From Thunnus maccoyii (Eukaryota; Chordata; Actinopteri; Scombriformes; Scombridae): a stretch of 64,000 nt of DNA. A program made the position numbers and the translations under genes. The notes beneath the pieces are model-generated. The model saw only the letters and a program-made list of their open reading frames with translations, ran no database searches and was not told the DNA's origin. Position 1 is the stretch's first letter. Each line of letters begins with the position of its first letter. Positions 38,141-51,730 of the stretch are shown here, piece by piece. Location of the stretch: positions 17,322,651-17,386,650 of the forward strand of contig NC_056548.1 in NCBI RefSeq assembly GCF_910596095.1. The letters run 5' to 3'.

Positions 38141-41100
38141 ATGAAACTCGGCTTTGTCATCGAGGCTGCGGTGGCGCTTTATCTGCTGCTCTCACCTGCA
38201 CAGGTAAGTTAGTTATTCAGTGAAACTTTATGCTCGGGGAGAAGAGGTGAGGGGGGTTGCTGTTGTTTCAGTGCAAAATTAAATTCATAAAATAGACGTT
38301 ACATAAAGATTTTATTAAGATGGTTACATTAGTTTGGTCTGCCAAATAATGAAGTAATAATGCAAATTTTGGCAGAGAATTGAATAATAATATCATAATT
38401 TCATGGTATTAGTCCAGTTATTTAAATACGCGCGCCAAATGGTTGAGTCAGCATGAGTCACTTGATAAAGTTATAATGATCCGTTGTGCTTTGACGCCTT
38501 CATAACGTTTTGAATGAGCGCCATCCTGCTGAGTTCATTCATCAGATGAAACGTGACAAACTGCATCACTCTCTCTGTAGAGCACATGATACAAAGTGCC
38601 TCACTGTTATTTTTGGCGAAGCTTGTAAGCTTATAATTACAGCCGAATTGTACTTTATAGACCAGTTTCACAGGCGGGGATTATTCCCACTCCTGTACTA
38701 TGATACTTTTTTTTCAGTGTAGATTTCCAGTAAGGAATGACTCTGGTTTCTGTGGTTCTGAGAATTTCATTAAATAATGAATCTTTTATTGTAAATGTTT
38801 GCATGCTTACAACAATATGTCTCCAATAGTTTTTGAACTTTGCAGCAGGGCGGTAGATGTAACAGATCCTGGTGAGTTAGCAAGCTGCTCAGCCTGTCAG
38901 ACTGAAAGTGTTGGCAGTGTGTCAGGAAAAACTGGCAAGAAAGGTTACACTCTTAAATTCTCTTTTTTTTTCATCTATACCTGCAGCTTTGCCTTCTTTT
39001 TCTTGATTTATCTCGTATCTACGTGTGTAACTGATACACAATGATGATGATGATAAGCCCTGGGCATGTGTAAAGATCTATGGAAATCTAATTTCAGGCT
39101 GGTCATATCACTGTCAGGTGACAGTGGATTAGTACAAAGCTGGTCTGTTCTCTGTTGCCTGGCATTGCCTGTCTTTTAGTCTTAATGTGCCAGAACAGGA
39201 CATTACTGAAACTGAAGTGAGGAATCATTCAAAGGCCTGTGTTGCACTGTAGAAATTTGGATGTGCCACTGGACAGCGGGACTCGTGCCAACCAACGCTT
39301 CGGCTCTTGTGCCCATTCAGTCTCTGATTTCCTCCCAAGGTGGCTGAGGGCTGGCAGCTATCTCTGATGACTCAGATGTTTAATGCAAAACCTGCAGCCA
39401 TTCACTGCAGTTCCCACACTTGCTGCCTGTTGAACTCTGCTGCAGTTTCTCTTTTGTCAGGCTGCAGTCCACATATAGCAGTGTTATGCACAGACTCAGT
39501 CCGGCTCACAAGGTCCATGTCCCACTAGATTCTCTAGCCAGAGACTTTGCAGCTGTTGCTGAGTCGAGAGTGAGTGGGAGAGACATGGGATCACCACATC
39601 TCCACTAATCCTCATAATCAGCTCATGGCCTGCTTAGTCAAAACAGGAGTGACAAAATCCAGGGCCCTCCATATGTAGCAGTTTAAATGGCACCCCACTA
39701 TGAAGACTGACAGCAAATATAAACAATATCTATGAGGATCTGAGCCTGTTATTTTTGAGTCCTTTTCTGACCATTCAGCTACCGTTTTATTAGTTTATGT
39801 TGAAAGATCAGCTAAAAACAGACAGGTTCGTTCTGCTCTCCTACTTTGCTGTAAACAAGGTTTAGCCACAAACCTGACTGAGAAATGACTAAACTATCTC
39901 ACAAACACACTCTCACTGGCAACTTTTTTCTAGTCATAGTGCCAAAGTGAGGCTGCTCTGGAGGTGTCTGTCCTGGTGTACCAGAATGGAAAAAGCAAAC
40001 ATTGGCCATGTGGTCGAGAAAACTATTTATAAATGTCTGTTTTACTCATGAATTGAAATTAATTGATAATGATGATTACTCATCATTGTCACAGCTGGGG
40101 CTGCCATCAGCAGCCTTGTGACTCATGCAGTCAATCATGACCGCTATGAAACGTGGAGTGGCCAAGAGAGGGTGCGGTTAACTTCAATAGTTCTGCTTTA
40201 CTACCAGAGATTTAAAGCATAACTTGGTGTGTGTTGTAGAGACATGTAGCCATCACTTTCTATCAAAGGTAACTCTTTGTCATTTAATATGTTTGATGGA
40301 TAAGGAACATGTTAATTATAGTATTTGCAGTATTACTGTATAATTGTGTACTGTGAGCTTGTGAGCCCTTGAATAGAGCAAAGTATTCTTGTGTCCCATT
40401 GTCACTCATCGCATAATGTCAGTGGCTTCTAACCAGGTAAACCAAGGAGTCAACGCTAGGACAGAAGAAGTAAAATGATCAAGTTATATTCACAAGAAGA
40501 AAAGAAACGATTCAACAACAGTATGAAAATATCTTGTGTTGCATGGATGATCTTTTTTTGTTGTCATTGTTTTTTTTATTTGTTTTTGCTTTCCTGTCCT
40601 GTTAATCATCTCACTACCTCTCAGATTTATCTTGCAACCACTTGGGGGATGCCAATACTCAGGTTGGGAACTAGTGTACCAGTTAGCAGTTATCGCTATT
40701 GTTCCAATTTAGTTTAATTTGTTAAAGGAGACATATCATGCACATTTACAGGTTTATATCTATACTCTTCTGGAATATCTTTGCTTGATTTACATTTTTA
40801 AAAAAACCTCTTTATTTACCTTATAATGGCCCACTATGAAGCCCCTCAGTTCAGCCTCTGTCTGAAACAGGCCGCTTTAGCTACTGTCTCTTTAAGGCCC
40901 CCTCCCGATGAGCCCACTCTGTTCTGATTGGTAAGCTTCAGGAAGCTTCCTCTTGGCAGACTTCTAGCAGCTCGGAAGCTACGTAAAACAATAAGTAGAA
41001 GGATTTCACCTTATTTTCTCTTTCTTTACTTGAAATGGAAACTTCTCAAATACATCCGAGCATGTTTGAGCCCAAATCCAATCTGAAATATGCGAGTGAA

Positions 41101-44100
41101 CAATGTGAACAACCCATGGAACAACCTTAACAACAAAGGCTATGAAACACACAGCTGTTGGTGGACGTGCGTGAACAATCTGATGTCATCACAAGGAGGA
41201 TGTAGAGGTAACTTTACAAACAAAGCATTCACAGCAGGATGAAGCTCTGGGCTTTTGATTTCAGGCTGCATTTTACATACATTAACTTCAAATTTTGGAC
41301 CTTTGACCATGTTTAACATAGACATCCAACATCATAACAATATAAAAATAACATAAAATCACAAAAAGCATGATATGTCCCCTTTATAAGCTTTAATATC
41401 TCAAATTTTTTACAACTGACAACCGCATACATGGCACTAAGCAAGCTGTCATTCCTGTAACAGTTAGGTAAAAATGTTCTAGTAACATGGTGAGATTTGA
41501 GGAGATGGCTACAGCTGAGTATACAATGTACTGCATGTACAGTGATGAAAACACGAAGTACCACATTCTCAGGCATCAGTTAGTTACCTTTTGCATGAAA
41601 AACATTACTAAATGTTGGGATTTATCTGTAAGCAGTATCAAAATTGCAACTAATAGAATTCATGTAATCCCAAATCCTAACAGTGAGTCACAGTCATATG
41701 TGCACAGTCTGTTTATAGGTACAGACGTGTTGTCATTTTCCTGAAACACTGGTGGAAGCACCTGGGTTTCCCCCTGAAACAATGGTGACCTCTCGGTCAC
41801 CCCTGTCACCAAGACTGACTAATGGGTAGCTCTAATGGAGAATATGATATAACTGCCATCCACCTGTTATTTTGCTCACATTTCTCAACACTCATCTGCT
41901 TTCCTGTTCAGTGTGGTATAGGTACTTCCTGTGCATATAAATCACATACTATATATATATCTGTGTGTGTAGAGTGTACTGCTTAGGTCCTGGCTATACT
42001 GCACTCTGCAGACTGAAAGAGCTTTGCCAAACAACTGCCTACCTGTTGCCTCCTGCCCATATGACGACTTCTAAGGAAACCACTGGAATGCTGTGCGCAA
42101 TACTTCTCCTTTATTGTCTTAGTGATTGTGTGTATAAAAATGCAGGTGAAATCTTGCATCAACACAACCAAACCTTTCTGACATTAGTCAGCGTTTCCAT
42201 GAAGTAATGCTCCAGTGCTGGAGACGTGCACATCTGCACATCTCTGAATGAAGCTCAAGAGCACTCAAAAATGTTTCTGTTTTGTTAAAGGGATAAGAAT
42301 TATAATCCTCTTTGGTATGAGATTATAAACTACTTTGTTAGTGTCTGTTTTAAAATGCAGAATTTCCCTTGGATAAAACCTAGAAACCAGATATGGGAAA
42401 AAAGTACGCCTTACCCAACACATTTGTTTTTGCCAGACAGTTAGACTCATCGCTTCACTAGTAAGGCATGCTCCTGAGCAAATAAAATAAGGCAGCAAGC
42501 GTTCGGCTTCTCCTTGAGTATTTGTGTGAGGAAGTGATATTACACAGGTGTTTCCTTTACATCATCACCAGCAGCAAAACAATACTTGAGTCTGACCATC
42601 TGTATCACACACGTGTGTCTGTGTTTGTGTACATGGTGTGCATTTGTTATGCTTGTCCATACTTAGCCAAGTCTGTAGTGACATCACATCACATTCACAG
42701 TAGATACAGTGACGTTTCCTGAGCAGCAGGTTTCTTAGATAACTAAAACATTAACAGTAGACATCAGGTGTAGGTTTCATCTCCGCAAAATCAAACACTG
42801 AAAAGTCAAGTTCTGCCTTTCCTTCTGTGTCTCTTGCTCTCATCTTGCACATCTTTCCTGTTCAGATGTCTGTATGCGAGTGACCTGCTGACTGATAGAG
42901 CTCTTATTTGCCTTGTTGTGGTATTCCTCTTTAGTTGTAATGTCCCGGCCCAGGGGAGGGTCGCAATCGCAATCAGGAAATATGAATTTCTCCTTCCTCC
43001 TGCGGAGGAGGAGGAGCGGTGGCGCTTGGGGCAGCCGTCTACTCAGCAGGCTTTAATCTCCCATCTGGATGTAATTTACTGTGGTTTACACAGGGAGAGC
43101 AGCGTTTACTGTAATAGAGACCACAATTACCACCGGTCAGCCTTATCTTAAGACCTGTGTCGTGTGTGTGTATGTTTGCAGATGCTGTGCACGCTTTATA
43201 CAGTGGTTGTGTGTGTGTTTGTGTGTTTGGGGGGACATTTGTGCATGCATTAATGGACTTATACTGAGGAAATGGTGTTTATCTAAATCAACATTTATAT
43301 GGACCTTTACCTCTCCCCTGTCACTTGACCCTGTTTTACTGAGGGTTTTTTTTTTCAAAAATTAAGTACTCAAGTACAAGCACTCAAAGAAAATGATGAT
43401 TGTTTGTGATGTAACCATTTCACTACACAACACAAATAAGTCATATTAAATTATATAATTATCTCAACGTTGAAAAAAAACACTTATTCATATCAAGCTT
43501 TCTTTCTGAGAGGTAAATAAGAAGATCAATACCGCTCTCATGTCTGTATTCTTACTGTATTTATTTAAAAATCACACAACTCAGCTGCTTATTTGGCTAT
43601 TTTGTGGCTTTGAATCTGCATGACACTCCAACTATCACTGTGTCATAACTGGATTTCAAAGGCTCCATTGATCCAGATCACTTGAGATGCTGTTGGGCAT
43701 ATTTACCGTATGCTCTGAAGTTTGTTGGTGTTTTGGCAGCGCCCTGTGATCACAAGCCATGACCTGACCACCCTGGAGATCCAGCTGGATACTGTCAGAC
43801 ATGTAATGGCACCGCTGTCATTGTAAGTTCACCCACCTCGTGTATACAAAACAGAACCTGGCTTTCTTTTGTCGTGGTGGAGAATAGATACAGTGAACTG
43901 CAGGCCCTGTGAGAGGCCGGAGAATTAATGTCGCAGTCATGGTGTTGATGATGTGGAATCTGGAATAAGGATGGATGAGGAAGATCAGTGAGGCAGGGAG
44001 GTATAGCTCTGTTTCTCACTCATCTAGCTGTCGCTGTGTTTGTGTTCACTTGTTCTGCTTTAGTGCTCCAGGTCCTGTGTGGTCTCATGTTCAGAGCCAA

Positions 44101-47100
44101 AACCAGGACACAATCCCACCCTGGCTTTTATGTTTTCAGGGAGTTGAAGCTACAGGTGCTTTACTGGCTTGAGTTATGAGCGGGATGATTACCAGCTTTG
44201 CTCTATAAACATTTTTTACAGAGTTTCTCCACTGCACGCATCCCCCTAATCACCAAATTCAGCTGACAAAGATAACCAAACTACAAGCCTGCATCTCATC
44301 CGTGGACTGTTTATCCACACTGTCTCCCTCACCGAATGAGGTTATGTTTGAAAGTAGTAGACCTATTTAGAAAGCAATGTAAATAATGGCGTGATGCCCG
44401 ATCTAGACACAAGAGACAAGTTGCCTGACGAATTAGAGAGAGGTTCTCCCAAAACTCAACTAGCACGCTTTGGTCAGAATAAACCAACCACATAGCTGAT
44501 TATCCATTTAGACTATGAAATTTTTCCGAATTTCACTTAGTTTCTTGTTATTAGTGATTCTGTTGACACTCTTCACCTTGTTTTGCAATCCTCAGTCAGT
44601 TGACTCGTCTTGACTTAAATGATCAGTGTGCAAGCTGGTGTTTGTTGGTGAGCATGGTCAAAGATGATTGACAAGCCTTGATAGAGGACTACAGTGAATC
44701 AGTACTCACTTATACTACATCTGTAGAAGCATAAGTTTCTTATTACTTCTGATAGTGTTTGTTTGCTAATTAGTAATACAGATAATTTGATGCTTATGCT
44801 AATGAGGATTTGAAACAGAAATCTATAACTAGCTGCACCTTCCATCTCCTGTTCACACTACATCGCATATGGTGAAATTCTTGTGAAATGATGGGTGGAA
44901 AGCTGCTTTTCAGCCACAATGTGCCAACTGTGAAATAACTGCTGGACTAATGCTGTTGATTTTGAAACTTGTATCGTTTGGTGCTTTCACTCTGTTTTGG
45001 ACAGAATAGTCTAAACCTTTTGACATGGTCAACCTCAAGAGGTGTGTCCTAACAAGCCAGTCGTCAACTGGAGAGCATCTCTTACCTAAATGAGCCGGTT
45101 TTACAATACTCTAGCATGACTATGGATATATTAATAATACAGAATATTATTGAAAACACTATTTTTTCAAGCAAATAATCATTACATTTTGTACTAGTAC
45201 ATGTCTTCTGGATGTGAAGTACCATTTTTGCATTTCATCCCCCAGATTCAAAGTAGAATGAAAGTGTTTTATCGTGATTAATGGGCTTCTTTTAATAACT
45301 TCCGTTTCAGATTACTGGGAAGCAAAACATGGTTGTCTCTGTTTTGCAATGCATAGCAGAAGAAAACCCTGGATGACTGAATCCAGTTTTGCATCATTTT
45401 AAAGTTACCCAGAAGATCTTATCTATGTAGGGCAAAATGGAAAAGAATCCTCTTTGCATTTTTTTTTGCAGTACTTTACCTCATCTCCTCTATTTCTCTA
45501 CAGGAAACACATTGGGGGATATGCTGTCTGGCTGCTATCCAGATATTTTTGACAGTTGCCTTTAGTACCTGCAGTTAAAATGGCTTTCACTCCACTCCCC
45601 AGCTTGACCCTCAGTTATCAAAGTTGAAAAATCTTTCACGACTGTTATGCTGGGTCCCCATCATGTTTTATTTTTTGCTCCCTAAGCATGCTGCCCTTCC
45701 TCTGACAGATGGAGTTAAGCAAGGAGGTTAAAGATGACGCAGTTCAGCTGTGTGGGAGTGGGGAGTAATGAGGCCCGGAGCCTCCATGGCCTGACAGCAG
45801 GAGCCCAGGGACACAACAGGTCCTCTGATGTGACCCAGAGGACGGAACAAACTCTCAGCTGGCAGCTTACAAACTTTCACTTGAGATTTCAGAAACATAG
45901 AAGCAACTTTGCAATCAAGTGTGTCGACCCCGAAATGCCACGGTTTCATTACTGCTAGAACTAGAAGTTTTAATCCATCCTCTCTTGCTCCAACTGACTG
46001 CTGCTTGCTCTGCAAACCAATCTGGTCGAAGGCAGTGAAGAGATACACTGTGCTGCTTAGTGCAAGGTCACTGAGAACCAGATGTAAAGAAATACATCTT
46101 ATACAACCATGGGACAGTGACTCAAGAGGGGTGGGGGAGCACCACCCAGATTATATATCCACTATGTGAATTATCCAGTGAGAATGGATTCTAGACAAGA
46201 GTCCTCTGGTCCAACACTAGTGCTGGAAACTAATAACAGTCTTATGTCATTACTTGTTTAAATCATTGGTTACAGTAAAGCTTCTCAAATGTAATGTTTT
46301 CTTTCCTTTAGTCTTTTCATATTATAAATTGAATACTTTTTTGTTTGTTTTTTTATTGTCATTTTTATGACATGTCAAATTAAATGATTAAGCTGTTTAT
46401 TTACCACCTTTTAATCATCTCTCATCCATCCTTTCTGTACTCTAGCATCCACTCTAGATTTTTTTAATGAAAATGCATATCATGCACATTTGTCTTTAGA
46501 CATTTAATGTTACCAAGTGAACTGTAATAAAGTAAAATCTTAAGCTGTTATTTATCATATTTTTACTTCACTTTACAGCTACATGTGGGGCTGTTTTTTT
46601 GTATATTGTGACACTTTCAGACTCCGCTCAAAATTCAATCCAGGACCATTGACTTAATCTGTGTGCAGAACACAAGCCCTTGATGTTTAATCGTCTGTCA
46701 CCAGCAAGATATTTTGTGTTAAGACTGTACAGGAAATCAAGCCAGCAAAACTCCTAAACTAATAGCACAAAGGAGATACATTTTGCTCCTGTGTGATGGT
46801 GAAAAGACTGTTTTTCTTTTGCAAAAGCCAGATGTGGTACATACAATTGAAAATTGCGATGCAGGGGACAAAGCGCATTATTAGCGAGAAGCAGAAGGAT
46901 TTATAGTCAGGTCAAGTCAGGTTTATTTGTATAGCTTTTAATCACAGTTAGTCTCAAATGTCTTAACACCCAAATTATGAAAACAAATAAATGTAAATGA
47001 CACATGTCAATGTTAGGCCCTCACTGTGGACATGAAGTGAAAGAAACCTTGAGAGGACTGCTCGGAAAGTGATTAAGCTTCTAGGATTTATTAGACAAGT

Positions 47101-50100
47101 TTATACACATTTCTCAACCTAAAGAGGTTCTCCCTTTCCCCCAAGAGCTGACTTACCTCTCAGTCACCATTAATCACAGGGTAATACTGTAAGTAAGTGC
47201 ACAAGAGGAAGAAGAATTGGCTACGTGAGGATCCTCATGCAGCCTTCATAATCTTGGCAGCTTCTCGTGGGCAGCTCACTCCTCCGTTCTCAACCACAGG
47301 AGGTGCCAAAGATGCTCCCTCGTCATGTCAAGGCTTAACCCATGACCGAGGTCAGAAAATCCTCCCCAGCTAACCACATTCTGTGTAGCGACTGAGGCCA
47401 GAGCCAAAAAGCCCTTGTGATGTGGAGCGGCCTCTCCTAAACCGCATGAACACCCATAGACAGAGAGGAGAAAGAGAGAGCAGATCATATGCCAATTAAC
47501 ACTGGAAAAGGATTTATTTTATCAGCCTGGCACTGGAGAGTGGAAGTGGCTTTTAACAATAACTTAAACTGAACTGCGACTTTCCCATGCTGTGCTGTAA
47601 AGAATACTGTGCTAGGGGAGCTTAGGTCCTGTGGAGCTGTTGCACAGCTGACACAGTTCAATGAACGCCACTCTATAGAACAACTCCACTGTCAGAGGAA
47701 CAGCTGTACATTTTGACCAAATGAAAAGTCACTCTGAAAAAAAAGAGAGAGAAGCCTGAACAGCTCTTTTAACGTGGGGAGGACTGAACCTAAGTGGTTG
47801 ACTGGAAGCTCTTGACTAATATGAAGTCTGTCATAGTAGGCTATGTTCTGCAGCAAAGACCGATTTGTCCCAAATAAACAGACCTGCCTGTCACTTATCC
47901 CACTGACAAATACAAGTAACTGTTAGCAGTTTAACGGGAACCTCTGAAATGTTTGTGTGGGTGTGAATGCATCATCATCATCAAAGCAGGACATTCCTCT
48001 TTAATCACATTGTTTGTAAAAAAAAAAAAAAAAAAAAATGGTTGAGTGTAGCACTGTGCTGACAGATGCTATCCTCACCCTCAAACTAATTTTGGTCCAT
48101 AACAGGAAAAGGATGCATTTTAGCAATGGACAGATGGTGTAAAAAGCAACATCTTTATTGCCATCATCAGGGAAATTCCTCATCTGTCTGTTGGCTATTA
48201 TATAACAACTTTTGGTCTCAGTTAACGCTTTCAGTTAATCTCTGTATCAGTGTGTACACAGACAGTGTTGCAGTATAAATGTCATCAGGTGTGGGTCACA
48301 GACAGCCTGTGAAACGCAACACCGGTGATGAGGCAAGTTAACGGAAGCAGGTTGTCTGCCGCCTGTCTAGAGCTTCTGCCGGAGGGTATTTTATCAAATG
48401 TAGATTTCTCTTCCTGAGATGGAGTCAACCAGAGGTTTTGTGTTTTCCCAGGCGAATGAGAAACACACTCTGTTTATCATGGGATGATGGGAAAAAAATC
48501 AAGACGGAGGGGGAAACCATCAATGGGAAAATAAATAGAGAGCTAAATCTTACACCACAGGAAACAGGTTTTGAACCTAAACAGTTGGGCACACAGAGGA
48601 TTATGATGTATATGAGACACTGGATTTGCTGCTTGTCAGAGAAGACTTTTCCACAGCAGGGATGGGGGGAAATCATCTGACTGTAGTCCCAGATATCACC
48701 AATAGAGGACAAAGATACCTTATTGTCACACATTTGTATTTAACTGCGGGCTAATACTGTCTTTATGTAGAGGAAAGTCTCCATGTATGTGTGCAAACAT
48801 GTCCCTTTTTTGCTATTATCTGTGTTTCTGTTTCATACATTCATGTTTGGATAATAGATCGCTATGATATATAATCATAGCAAAACTGAAGGAATAACCA
48901 ATAATTTTGTAACCACATGTTTTTCTCTTTTGCAGAGTCTACCCTTGTCGAGCATAAACAGCACAACTGAAGGTAAGAATTTGTCAAAAAAGATTTATTT
49001 CTGTCTGTCAGTGTTAGGATGTTACTTCTAAAAATTCTTTGCCATCTTTCTTTTTTTTGTCAAACTACATTAATAATGTTCATGGAGAAACAAGTATGAT
49101 GCAAAACAAGTAAATGGATATTAGCCCTGAAAAAATACCTTTGAATGAACATGTATTCATTCATTCTCTGTTTCTCACGCACTGTTGAGAAATATAAATG
49201 ACTAAACTCTTGAATCCTGCATGTGGGTGCAAGTGAATTCGATCTGATCAGGATTGCTCAACCTCAGGACAGATTTTTCCAGGAACAATTAGCAAGCTGA
49301 TGAAAAAGCTCAGGACTTCACAACCTGCTTTCTCGCTGCATATCATCCTCCTCCCCCTCACATTGCTGTAAATTAATGCAGCTGAAAAGACTTGGAAGAC
49401 CAGCATATTGAGAGTACCAGATAAGATGTAGACATAAAGTCCGCTCAAGGAGCTGTAACTGGACAGTGAACCGGCCTTCTGCGCTGTCCAACATTTAAGT
49501 TCATGGCCCCATCTCCCTACCGTAGATACTTCCCCAGCCGTCTCCTCCCAGCCTGTCTGCTTTTATAAACAGCTGTTGTGGTGTCAGGCTCCATTCGGAC
49601 TGCACTGCAGTCCCTGAGGTGCCTGCGGGGCAGCCCAGCTCTAACTCCAGCAGGGTTCTGTTCATGGCCATGTTTCCAATGTTTGTTTTCTTTTCCTTCT
49701 CTGTTTGTTCGGCCGTAGTCATTCCTGTTCCTCCCCCCACAGACTGTGCAACTGGGACACTTTCACACATATACTCCCACAGGAAAGCATATACTGTACA
49801 TTATACAAACAGTTTTACCTCAGAATGAAAAAAGGATACATATTGGCATGTCACAACTGGTTTTTAGTTTCTGTGAGGTAATAACTGATACTGTTCATGT
49901 ATGACAATATCATTAATTGTGCAATACGCCTTAAGTTGTAGTAGTAGTAATCGTTTTTTTCTCCTGGCAGTTATAAACAAGCTTCATGATCACATTTATA
50001 CAAATGCATATAAATGTATATACATTTTAAACACATTACAAACATACATTTTCTGCTCACCTGTATCATCCTCTCACCCACAGTGTTGATGTTCCAAGAA

Positions 50101-50880
50101 GTGTGGGGTCGGAGTTTCTGCCGGACCATTGAGAGACTGGTGGAAGTGGTGCAGGAATACCCCACAGAGGTGGAGCACATCTACAGCCCCTCCTGCGTGC
50201 CGCTGGTGAGGTGCGCAGGCTGCTGCGGTGATGAGAAGCTGGAATGCCATCCCACCCACACCACAAACGTCACAATGCAGGTGAGACCAATGTTCGACGT
50301 AGTTGGTCTTGTTAAATTCGTGCGTATCATATCATATTGCTAATCACAACCTGTTTTATCCCTCAGCTGTTGAAAATCAGGCCAGCAGAGCCGGGTCAAG
50401 AATATGTTGAGATGACATTTGTGGAGCATCAGACATGTGAATGTAGGTAAGAAAAGAAAAACATCAAACTTTTTGACATAATATATTCATAAGTATGCAG
50501 AAACATTCAGTAAAGTGGCTATTAGATGATATTGCATCTGGATATTCTTTTTAATTTATTGAAACATTTGCTCCTCAGAATCAGGAAACCGGTTGAAAGG
50601 TAAGAACATACATATTGTTATAATGTCAGTTTTAGAGATTGTCTTAAAAATGAATCATTTTCCTCACCAGCAAGTGGATTCATGGTGTTAATTTCATCCT
50701 TCTTGCAGGAAAAGGCGAAGAGGAAGGAAGAGACAAAAATCGAAGTGTGACAGGTATAGCAGATTCTCACAATATAGCAGATCCGTGATACGTGATCCTG
50801 TTCACATATCAATTAGCAGCTTAATTAAAGATGCATTGTTATTTCTTTTGTCCTTCAGGTGCCAGATCCCTCGCAGGTAA
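38141..50880 (+). CDS. pgf: Placenta growth factor (VEGF/PDGF family), seven coding exons
   Basis: Coding exons: 38141-38203, 48936-48972, 50084-50280, 50367-50446, 50579-50599, 50709-50753 and 50859-50880, all with GT-AG borders, joining to 154 residues (human PlGF is 149-170). Exon 1 is a signal peptide ([20 protein letters not shown]). Residues 37-126 form the cystine-knot domain with eight cysteines (46, 71, 77, 80, 81, 88, 123, 125) and the family signature [13 protein letters not shown] at 69-81. [11 protein letters not shown] and EYPTEVEH resemble PlGF more than VEGF-A. N-glycosylation sequons are at N29 and N95 (NVTMQ, conserved). Exon 3 is 197 nt, the size I recall for VEGFA exon 3. 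The tail is a basic stretch at 133-145, then CDRCQIPRR, comparable to VEGF/PlGF ends in PRR. The product is a secreted dimer expected to bind VEGFR1 and promote vessel growth. No VEGF165-type cysteine-rich heparin domain is present. Confidence 0.9.
40722..41389. mobile_element. TTAA-type MITE
   Basis: The left end ttaaaggagacatatcatgc and the right end gcatgatatgtcccctttat are inverted repeats about 20 bp long. The roughly 670-bp interior is non-coding and includes ccccctcccgatgagcccac, which is shared in reverse complement with the copy at 55614-56150. A non-autonomous DNA transposon in pgf intron 1. Confidence 0.75.
43490..43560 (+). repeat. Fragment of the foldback A repeat family
   Basis: Contains agaagatcaataccgctctc followed by atgtctgtattc, the 5' portion of the family also seen at 5181 and 33186. 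Confidence 0.5.
46905..47080. repeat. Degenerate SINE/LINE tail-like repeat
   Basis: The sequence caggtttatttgtatagc, followed about 110 bp later by gaaaccttgagaggac, matches the order of a frequent fish retroposon 3' module. It is too decayed to name the family. Confidence 0.45.
48018..48038. repeat. Poly(A) run
   Basis: Homopolymer of about 21 A in pgf intron 1. Confidence 0.9.
48973..50083 (+). other. pgf intron 2
   Basis: 1.1 kb from GTAAGA to a cacccacag acceptor. Short frames on both strands (for example 49501-49770 minus) have no recognisable product. No repeat was identified. Confidence 0.75.
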
Positions 50881-51730
50881 CTGCGATGGCGACCCGACCT
50901 CCTGTTGCAATGTGGCTCACTATTTATTTCCAGCCCAGTGACAGCATCAAGAGTCTCCTTCGCTCATCTATCAACACTGTGTCTGCAGCTAGAGACTCGA
51001 ACAGCTGGGTTGTTTTTGCCGACATGCCCTCCTGCTGATGGGCAGAGCGTCTGTAATGACAAGGTTCAACAGAAAGTGTGTTTTGATTGGTGGGAAGACT
51101 GCTGTCACACACTTGACACAATGGACATCCTTGGGAGCCAGTGCAATGTAGAACCAAACAGACTGATGCCTTCCCTTTTATACTAGTTATTACTATATCA
51201 GGTATTGTAAGTGGTCCATTTCTTTGGTATTTAAAGGTGGTTACTCGTGTTTAATATCTATATTTATTGATTGATACAGCTGAATATATTTGGACTTTAG
51301 AAAGTTTGTCACTCTTTGTTCAAACATTTCCTTGACTTGTAGTGACAGCATATGAGTGTGCAGCTGTTCTCTACATGCAATAATGAAATGTCTCCCTCTA
51401 GTGTTTATGGAAACAGTGCTCACTACTGTTTCATACAAGAGTATTTTTTTTTCTATATTGAATACACAAATAAGATAAGACATGGGACAATGTTGTCAAT
51501 CATCAGCTTATTAAAATATTCTATCGTATATAACTTGTGAAAGCAACAATCCCATGAATGTGTGTTCTGTATGAATCCTCTCCCTCAGCAACGTGTGACC
51601 GGACATACTGTAAGTGTGAAGTGTTCTACTGTCAGTTCAGACCTAAATAAGTACAATATTTATCAGTAAAGAGTATCAACTGAAGACATGTCCACAGACA
51701 ATTTTCTATAAATAAATTAACTGTGATATA
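50881..51730 (+). other. pgf 3' untranslated region with polyadenylation signal
   Basis: After the TAA at 50878-50880 there is no further in-frame exon. The first strong signal is ATAAATAAA (AATAAA at 51711-51716), giving a 3' UTR of roughly 850 nt. An acceptor-like ctctccctcag ends at 51588, followed by a short cysteine-rich frame discussed in the findings. Confidence 0.55.

Larger units (their letters stand above)
38204..48935 (+). other. pgf intron 1
   Basis: 10.7 kb between GTAAGT at 38204 and a TTTTGCAG acceptor ending at 48935. Contents are a TTAA-type MITE (40722-41389), repeat fragments at 43490-43560 and 46905-47080, and a poly(A) run at 48018-48038. I saw no second gene in it; a 106-codon minus-strand frame at 45728-46048 has no family resemblance. 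Confidence 0.75.

Noticed and set aside
45728..46048. 106-codon minus-strand open frame in pgf intron 1
   Set aside because: No motif, helix pattern or splice context; overlaps plus-strand frames of similar length.
49501..49828. Overlapping frames on both strands in pgf intron 2
   Set aside because: Neither resembles a VEGF-family segment, and the flanking exons splice together in frame without it.
38141..50880. Assignment of the growth factor as vegfa
   Set aside because: The EVWGRSFCR and EYPTEVEH segments match placenta growth factor better, and no VEGF165-type cysteine-rich heparin-binding exon was found.
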